NCBI RefSeq assembly: GCF_014651135.1
Contig: NZ_BMWH01000014.1
Location: forward strand, 1-64,000
DNA length: 64,000 nucleotides
Direction: 5' to 3'
Source: Streptomyces echinoruber
GTDB taxonomy: Bacteria; Actinomycetota; Actinomycetes; Streptomycetales; Streptomycetaceae
Every line of letters begins with the position of its first letter. Position 1 is the first letter of the stretch. The position numbers were made by a program, and so were the translations under genes. Below are positions 58,956 through 64,000 of the stretch, piece after piece. A model generated the notes under the pieces. The model saw only the letters and a program-made list of their open reading frames with translations, was not told the origin of the DNA and made no database searches.

Positions 58956-59384
58956 TCAGCGGGCGGCGCTGAGGTGCTCGCGCCCGGCCAGCGCGGCGGT
59001 GTGCGCGTCCATGCGCTCGGCCGCGAGGATCGCCGCCGCCGTGTCCGCGCGGGAGGCGGCGACGACAAGGGCGCGTCCGGCGAGGGTGTGCGCCCGCTGG
59101 TGCAGGGCGGCCGGGTCCCGCACACGGTCGCCGGCGGCCCGGGAGGCGCGGACCGGCGCGTGCCCGCCCCGCAGCCGGGCCACCTGCCCGGCGATCCGCT
59201 CGGCGGCGGTGTCGAGGTCGGCGGACGGCGCCAGCGCGCGCAGTTCGTCGGTCACGGCGAGCAGGGCGGCGAGGTGGCCCGCGAGCTGGATGTCCAGCTC
59301 CTCCTCGCGGGAGCGGTGGGGCAGCCCGGAGGCGTTGCCGGCCATCGTGCTGTGCACCGACTTGCTGCGGATCGGTTCGTACAT
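58956..59384 (-). CDS. hypothetical helical protein
   Basis: 142 residues, ATG at 59384 behind GGGAGG. Mostly alpha-helical with conserved-looking RSREEELDIQLAGHLAALLA and LDTAAERIAGQVARLRGGHA; no cysteine, membrane helix or motif. Its promoter region (59405-59440) contains an A/T-rich TTTAGACGTGATCCAATGTAGGAT sequence on the minus strand, in which TAGGAT may be the -10 box and the rest an operator. Divergent or isolated from neighbours; function unknown. Confidence 0.7.
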   Translation of the reverse strand: MYEPIRSKSVHSTMAGNASGLPHRSREEELDIQLAGHLAALLAVTDELRALAPSADLDTAAERIAGQVARLRGGHAPVRASRAAGDRVRDPAALHQRAHTLAGRALVVAASRADTAAAILAAERMDAHTAALAGREHLSAAR

Positions 59385-59472
59385 GGCGGGCCTCCCGTGC
59401 TCTGACAGGAAGCCATCCTACATTGGATCACGTCTAAAGTTGAGCCGCTTCGCGGAAACCGGGTCCCCCGTC

Positions 59473-59560
59473 CTCCGCTCTCCCGCTCTCCGCTCTCCCG
59501 CTCTCCGCTCTCCGCTCTCCCGCTCTCCCGCTCTCCGCTCTTGCGCTCTCCGCTCTTCTG
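59473..59560. repeat. CCGCTCT(C) low-complexity tandem array
   Basis: About twelve copies of a 7-8 base CCGCTCTC unit fill the gap just downstream of the aminotransferase stop. The variable unit length means no frame is preserved. One strand is almost pure pyrimidine. Confidence 0.9.
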
Positions 59561-59574
59561 CCCCAGCCGACCGC

Positions 59575-60786
59575 CTACGGCTGGCTGTAGCCGTCGAGGA
59601 AGGAGCCGATGCGGCCGATCGCGTCGCGCAGGTCGGTGACCGCGGGCAGGGTCACCACCCGGAAGTGGTCCGGCTCGGGCCAGTTGAAGCCGGTGCCCTG
59701 CACGACCATGATCTTCTCGCGGCGCAGCAGGTCCAGGACCATCTGCCGGTCGTCCTTGATCTTGAAGACCTTGGGGTCGAGGCGCGGGAAGAGGTACAGC
59801 GCCCCCTTCGGCTTCACGCACGTCACGCCCGGGATCTGCGTCAGCAGCTCGTAGGCCACGTCCCGCTGCTCGCGCAGCCGCCCGCCGGGCAGCACCAGGT
59901 CGTTGATCGACTGGCGCCCGCTCAGTGCGGCGACCACCCCGTGCTGGCCGGGCATGTTGGCGCACAGCCGCATGTTCGCCAGGATCGTCAGGCCCTCGAT
60001 GTAGGAGTCGGCGTGGCTGCGCGGGCCGGAGATCGACATCCAGCCCACCCGGTAGCCGGCCACCCGGTACGCCTTGGACATGCCGTTGAAGGTGAGGGTG
60101 AGCAGGTCGGGCGCGACGGCGGCGGTCGGGATGTGCACGGCGTCGTCGTAGAGGATCTTGTCGTAGATCTCGTCCGAGCAGACCAGCAGGTTGTGCCGGC
60201 GGGCGATGTCGGTCAGGCCCTCCAGGACCGTGCGGTCGTAGACCGCGCCCGTGGGGTTGTTGGGGTTGATGACGACCAGCGCCTTGGTGCGGTCGGTGAC
60301 CTTGCGCTCGACGTCGGCGAGGTCGGGCATCCAGTCGGACTGCTCGTCGCAGCGGTAGTGCACGGCCGTGCCGCCCGACAGGGAGACGGCGGCCGTCCAC
60401 AGGGGGTAGTCGGGGGCCGGTACGAGGACCTCGTCGCCGTCGTCGAGCAGGCCCTGCATGGCCATCACGATCAGCTCGGAGACGCCGTTGCCGATGAAGA
60501 CGTGCTCGACGTCCGTCTCGATGCCGAGGGTCTGGTTGTGCATGACGACCGCGCGGCGGGCGGCCAGCAGGCCCTTGGCGTCGCCGTAGCCGTGCGCGGT
60601 GGCGACGTTGCGGAGGATGTCCTCCAGGATCTCGGGCGGGCACTCGAAGCCGAAGGCGGCCGGGTTGCCGGTGTTGAGCTTGAGGATGCGGTGCCCGGCC
60701 GCTTCCAGCCGCATCGCCTCCTCGAGCACCGGACCCCGGATCTCGTAACAGACGTTGGCGAGCTTGGTCGACTGGATCACCTGCAT
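59575..60786 (-). CDS. PLP-dependent aminotransferase (AlaA-like, fold type I)
   Basis: 403 residues, full length. PLP lysine in TFNGMSKAYRVAGYRVGW, NPNNPTGAVY (cofactor-binding Asn) and the substrate arginine in GFNWPEPDHFRVVTLP. The sequence is of the AlaA/YfbQ subgroup, which makes alanine from pyruvate and glutamate; other keto acids are possible. ATG at 60786. It sits between the conflict-type genes but looks like a core housekeeping gene. Confidence 0.93.
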   Translation of the reverse strand: MQVIQSTKLANVCYEIRGPVLEEAMRLEAAGHRILKLNTGNPAAFGFECPPEILEDILRNVATAHGYGDAKGLLAARRAVVMHNQTLGIETDVEHVFIGNGVSELIVMAMQGLLDDGDEVLVPAPDYPLWTAAVSLSGGTAVHYRCDEQSDWMPDLADVERKVTDRTKALVVINPNNPTGAVYDRTVLEGLTDIARRHNLLVCSDEIYDKILYDDAVHIPTAAVAPDLLTLTFNGMSKAYRVAGYRVGWMSISGPRSHADSYIEGLTILANMRLCANMPGQHGVVAALSGRQSINDLVLPGGRLREQRDVAYELLTQIPGVTCVKPKGALYLFPRLDPKVFKIKDDRQMVLDLLRREKIMVVQGTGFNWPEPDHFRVVTLPAVTDLRDAIGRIGSFLDGYSQP

Positions 60787-60871
60787 GCTGGGAGCTTACG
60801 GGGGCGTAATGTGCCGTGGACCGTGTTTTCCACCACGTGGGCCAGGTGATTTGGGTGTTTTTTGCAGACAG

Positions 60872-60902
60872 TTGTCACACCGGCCCCTCACGTCCCTAAA
60901 AT
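60872..60902 (+). promoter_or_regulatory. promoter of the alanine/proline-rich membrane protein gene
   Basis: TTGTCA at 60872-60877 and TAAAAT at 60897-60902 are 19 bases apart. Transcription would begin on or close to the ATG at 60911, so the mRNA is probably leaderless. Confidence 0.5.
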
Positions 60903-60910
60903 TCGCGTCC

Positions 60911-61720
60911 ATGTCAAGCGTCCCGGAGCCGCCGAAGGTCTTCCTGCCGCAGTCCGAGCCGGCCCCGTCCTACGAGGAGTACGCCGACCCCGCGGCCGCC
61001 CACGGCTGGCAGACCGCGTACGACGACACGCGCCCGCTGCCCGCGCTGTCCGACCCGGGCGGCGAGGCGGGTCCCGCGGACCACGCGGATCATGCGAGCC
61101 CTGCGCATCACGCCGATCCCGCGGGCCCGGTGGATCCCGCGGGCCCGGTGGATCCCGCGGGCGCGGTGGCGTACGCGGGCCCGGCGGAGTACGCGGGCGT
61201 GGCGGGTCACGAGGTCGCCGAGGACGGTGCCGCCTTCGAGGGCGGCCGCGCCGCCCGGCGCCGGCGGGCCCGGCGGGACCACCGCACCGCCCGGCGCGTC
61301 GCCGTGACCGCCGGCGCGCTCGGCGCCGTCTCGCTCGCCGCCGTGGTCGCCGGCCTGTCGTTCTCGGGGTCCTCGGACGGGCCGCGCGGCGCGGGCGACC
61401 GCACGACACCGGTGACCGGCGACTCCAATCCCACCCTGCTCACCGATCCGACCGCCACCGCCACCGGCACCGGCGCCGCCACGCCCGCGAACGGCACCGG
61501 CCGGGCCGCCTCGCCCACCCGGGGCGCCGGCGGCGCGGCCTCGGCGTCCACCACCCCGGGCGAAGACGCGACCGGCGATGCGGGGGCGCAGACCTCGACC
61601 GGCCGGGCCACCCCCACGACGGCCACCTCGACGCCGGAGCCCACCGCGAGCACCTCCAGCCCCGCCACCCCGACCAGCCGGCCGGGACACGGCCGGGGCG
61701 GCGGGAAGCGGCCCAGGTGA
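60911..61720 (+). CDS. single-pass membrane protein with low-complexity ends
   Basis: 269 residues. A cytoplasmic N-terminal half rich in Ala, Asp and Pro, including three in-register DPAGPV hexapeptides (18-bp repeats at about 61127-61165), a basic stop-transfer segment RAARRRRARRDHRTARR, one membrane helix (VAVTAGALGAVSLAAVVAGL) and an outer Thr/Ser/Pro-rich stalk of about 125 residues. The layout resembles the protein at 6346-7101. No enzymatic domain; possibly wall-spanning. Base composition is normal for the genome. Confidence 0.65.
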   Translation: MSSVPEPPKVFLPQSEPAPSYEEYADPAAAHGWQTAYDDTRPLPALSDPGGEAGPADHADHASPAHHADPAGPVDPAGPVDPAGAVAYAGPAEYAGVAGHEVAEDGAAFEGGRAARRRRARRDHRTARRVAVTAGALGAVSLAAVVAGLSFSGSSDGPRGAGDRTTPVTGDSNPTLLTDPTATATGTGAATPANGTGRAASPTRGAGGAASASTTPGEDATGDAGAQTSTGRATPTTATSTPEPTASTSSPATPTSRPGHGRGGGKRPR

Positions 61721-62075
61721 GACCCGGCCGCGGCGGCGACCGGAGTCGCGGCCGCGGCCACGCTCTTTGAGCCGTACCGGAGCCGCGTGCGCCGTGGGGA
61801 GGCCGCCTGGACGGCGGTGGTGCCCGGCAGGCTCCGGTACGGCGGGTAGTGGCGGCTACTGGCGCGGCTGGGATCGTGTCTGCTGCAGCGCTGATCGCCG
61901 GGGCCGTCCGCGCAAGGGCCGCTATCCGTCTCCACCGGTGCCGTAGGCGCGCTGTGCCGGACAGCGGTGCGCTGCTGGGAGTCCGATCGCGGTGGTCTGT
62001 GCCACCGCGGCACAGCAGCCGCATCGTGCCGATCGACCGGGCCGGGAGCGTGGGGCGGAGTCGCAGCAAGCGCCG
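61721..62075. other. intergenic region with a terminator-like hairpin
   Basis: A large inverted repeat, GGCCGCG..GCGAC / GTCGC..CCGCGGCC, spans about 61729-61762 right after the membrane protein stop and can terminate transcription. The remaining 300 bases up to the caspase gene stop lack a plausible gene on either strand and have a lower GC than core genes, consistent with a boundary of transferred DNA. Confidence 0.45.
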
Positions 62076-63872
62076 TCAGCACGCTGACAGAGCGTGGAGG
62101 TAGCCCTGGGAGTCGGTGACGTACACGGCGCCGTCGGCATATGCCGGGGATCCCTGGGTGTCCTGACTCAGCAGGAGCTCGTGGGAGCGCAGCTTCCGGC
62201 CGTCGGTGAATCGCCAGGCTGTCAGCCGGGCGGCCCGGTCCGCCGTGTAGAGCGTGTTGTCCACCGGGGCCGGGCGGGTGAGGAGCCGACCCTCGGTTTT
62301 CCGGCCCCACCGCTTGTCACCGGTGTTTGCGTCAAGGGCGAGGAGCCGGTTGTCCATGTCTCCGGCGAAGACCAGGCCGTTCGCCGCGGCCGGGGCGGCC
62401 GCGAGGCCGGCGGGGAACTCGTACGACCACAGCGTCTTCCCGGTCACCAGATCGAGGGTGGTGATCCGCCCGGGTATGCCTTCGACCTGCTCGACGAAGT
62501 GAACGTTCTGGTCGGTGACGATCCATTGCCCCGACAATGGCTGTCCCGCCTCGTAGGACCAGTTCGGCGAACCGGTGGCCAAGTCGACTGCGATGACGTG
62601 GTCCGCGCCGTTCCTGGCCATGAGGACGACGATCTTCCCGGCCGCTTCGGGGGGCCTGGTCACGGTCAGTCCACGCAGAGGGAGCCGAGGACGATGATCG
62701 TCCCCGGTCGCCAGGTCGACGGTATACAGGTGGCCGTCAAGGCTGGGTGCGTACAGCACGCCGCCGGAGATCGCCAGCACTCCGTCGCTCACCATCAGCT
62801 GCCGGCAGCGGCGTGGTCGGCCCGTCCGCAGATCGACGGCCTGGAGCCGATTATCCCTGCCAGGGAAATAGGCCATACCGTCGTGGAAGGCGGGGCGGCC
62901 GGGGTGCTTCAGCTGGATCAGGCGCAGGCGGCGCCGGATCCCAACGTCGATCACGTGCAGATCGTATTTCTGATGCACTATCAGCAGGCTGTCCAAGAAC
63001 ACCGGCTGATGGGCGGGGCCGGAGGCGACGGGAACCCGCCACGGCAGGTCGGGGCGGCGAGACGGTGCGGTTGGGCGCGGGACTCGCCGGGGACGCCGTT
63101 TCTTCGGTTTCGCCTTCACTCTGGCCAGCGCGATGTCGTTGTGCAGTTCGTAGCCCATGAGGGGGTTCTGCTCGACGCCTTCGGCATGGAGGCGTTGGCA
63201 GACGTATTCATACAGCTCCCGTACGGTGATGATTCCGTCACCGTTGAGATCGGCGGCCCCGGTGCGCAGGCCGTCGACGAGCGGGCCTGTGAAACGGGAG
63301 GGCATGGGTGCCGCCGGGTCGGGGTGCTCGCCTTCGTAAGCGCGCTGTGTCCTGGTGCCGGCAGTGATGACCACACGGCCGTGCCCGACCAGCGCTTTCT
63401 CGAACTCCGCCGGGCTGTCAACGCCCTTGGCGCCGGGAAGAAACCGCCCGCTGTAACAGCAATCGAGTACGACGACGATGCTGCGGGCGCGGCAGGCCTC
63501 CATCTGGTCATGGATGAACGACGCCGACAGTGAGGAGTGAGCCGGCCAGTCCGGATCAGTGGTGCGGACTGCGAAATGGAGCTTGTCATTGCGCCAGTTC
63601 ACGATTCCATGGCAGGAGAGGTACAGCAGCCGGACGTCGTCACGTTGAGCTTGGCCGAAGAACTCCTCGATTGCCCGCATCAGCAGGGAGAGATCGGCGT
63701 CGACCAGTTGCTGCACATCAAAGGCACCTATCTCCTTGTCGTGCAGCACTTCGGCCAGGCGCGCGCAGTCCACCGCGGGGGAGAGGAGAGGGGCGAGGTC
63801 CGGGTGGTCATAATTCCCCGTGCCGATAAGCAAGGCTCCTCGATGGCCCTTTGCGAACGCCGGCGCGGTCAT
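62076..63872 (-). CDS. caspase-like (C14) protease fused to EF-hand and PQQ-type beta-propeller
   Basis: 598 residues, ATG at 63872 overlapping the upstream stop by four bases. Residues about 1-200 are a metacaspase/caspase-like p20 domain with catalytic His88 in YLSCHGI and Cys139 in DCCYSGRF, so it should be active. Residues 208-219 (DLNGDGIITVRE) are a complete EF-hand loop, suggesting calcium control. After a basic linker (KAKPKKRRPRRVPRPT) residues about 285-598 form repeated blades of a PQQ/quinoprotein-like propeller (VIAVDLATGSPNWSYE, LLALDANTGDKRWGRK). Codon use is less GC-extreme than in core genes. Such proteases act as executors in bacterial conflict systems with a sensor propeller. 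Confidence 0.88.
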   Translation of the reverse strand: MTAPAFAKGHRGALLIGTGNYDHPDLAPLLSPAVDCARLAEVLHDKEIGAFDVQQLVDADLSLLMRAIEEFFGQAQRDDVRLLYLSCHGIVNWRNDKLHFAVRTTDPDWPAHSSLSASFIHDQMEACRARSIVVVLDCCYSGRFLPGAKGVDSPAEFEKALVGHGRVVITAGTRTQRAYEGEHPDPAAPMPSRFTGPLVDGLRTGAADLNGDGIITVRELYEYVCQRLHAEGVEQNPLMGYELHNDIALARVKAKPKKRRPRRVPRPTAPSRRPDLPWRVPVASGPAHQPVFLDSLLIVHQKYDLHVIDVGIRRRLRLIQLKHPGRPAFHDGMAYFPGRDNRLQAVDLRTGRPRRCRQLMVSDGVLAISGGVLYAPSLDGHLYTVDLATGDDHRPRLPLRGLTVTRPPEAAGKIVVLMARNGADHVIAVDLATGSPNWSYEAGQPLSGQWIVTDQNVHFVEQVEGIPGRITTLDLVTGKTLWSYEFPAGLAAAPAAANGLVFAGDMDNRLLALDANTGDKRWGRKTEGRLLTRPAPVDNTLYTADRAARLTAWRFTDGRKLRSHELLLSQDTQGSPAYADGAVYVTDSQGYLHALSAC

Positions 63873-64000
63873 GCGGTGCCCGAGGCTCGCGGCGGCTCGG
63901 AAGCAATGGTTTGCCGCTCGTCCGGGTCTCCGCCGGCTTCTTCGTCCTGTCCCAGGAACAGATCAATCAGCCGCTCCCGTTCGGCGGCCGAGGCGTGGCC
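63869..64000 (-). CDS. 3' end of a gene translationally coupled to the caspase gene
   Basis: The last 43 codons are in the window, ending in IASEPPRASGTA. The visible part SAAERERLIDLFLGQDEEAG looks helical and acidic with a disordered end; no domain can be assigned. Its stop shares four bases (ATGA) with the caspase start, so the two proteins are made together and probably form one system. Confidence 0.7.
   Translation of the reverse strand, partial: GHASAAERERLIDLFLGQDEEAGGDPDERQTIASEPPRASGTA

Noticed and set aside
61849..62103. 84-codon plus-strand ORF between the membrane protein and caspase genes
   Set aside because: No ribosome-binding site, composition like the opposite strand noise, and it overlaps the end of the caspase gene.

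Overview
The window is a high-GC actinobacterial chromosome segment. Codon use with G/C in third position, frequent GTG/TTG starts, leaderless-type promoters and marker genes (mycothiol conjugate amidase mca, acyl-CoA carboxylase epsilon subunit, MmpB-like micropeptide, LAXTG surface protein, ECF42 sigma factor) all point to Streptomyces. From memory, the gene order accA2 / maf / mmpB / pccE / pccB / birA / cya / enoyl-CoA hydratase / GGDEF / hutH and later msrA / metB / ilvA / drrAB / greA / mca / pckA follows a conserved core segment of the S. coelicolor chromosome. I see no tRNA, rRNA, CRISPR array or intact IS element.

Layout. 1-8.2 kb: acyl-CoA carboxylase and biotin ligase genes, class III adenylate cyclase and an enoyl-CoA hydratase. 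8.3-16.3 kb: GAF-GGDEF cyclase, histidase, a small LAXTG sortase substrate, an L,D-transpeptidase lipoprotein and a MacB/FtsX-like ABC pair. 16.4-26.8 kb: secreted subtilisin-like protease and a possible I36 inhibitor, MmyB-like regulator with divergent zinc alcohol dehydrogenase, DHFR-fold reductase, ECF42 sigma factor with its DGPF partner, and an unrecognised secreted protein. 26.8-41.5 kb: sulfur and amino-acid metabolism (msrA, metB, ilvA), an ECF-like sigma/membrane protein pair, DrrAB-type exporter, greA, mca and an ArsR-DUF255 pair. 41.7-48.2 kb: a tight four-gene operon (CslA-like GT2, GT39-like transferase, DPM1-GtrA fusion, CBM/radical copper oxidase/excalibur protein) that looks like a glycan synthesis and oxidation system. 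48.3-54.5 kb: Mut7-C RNase-like protein, a broken MFS exporter with its TetR gene, hemolysin III homologue and pckA. 55.1-64 kb: an accessory, conflict-system-like zone: a membrane NACHT NTPase with an N-terminal RHIM/BASS-like amyloid motif, a divergent small protein ending in the same motif, a possible Tn3 transposase remnant, and at the right edge a caspase/EF-hand/PQQ-propeller protein coupled to an upstream gene.

Two patterns run across the window. A 35-38 bp GC-rich palindrome occurs four times inside coding regions: in frame in hutH and the ECF42 gene, and twice in the MFS gene, once with a stop codon and once with a frameshift. In addition, many intergenic spacers are filled with short tandem repeats of 7-30 bp. 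Coordinates and products of core genes are well supported; operators, promoters and the amyloid/conflict interpretation are inferences from sequence pattern.
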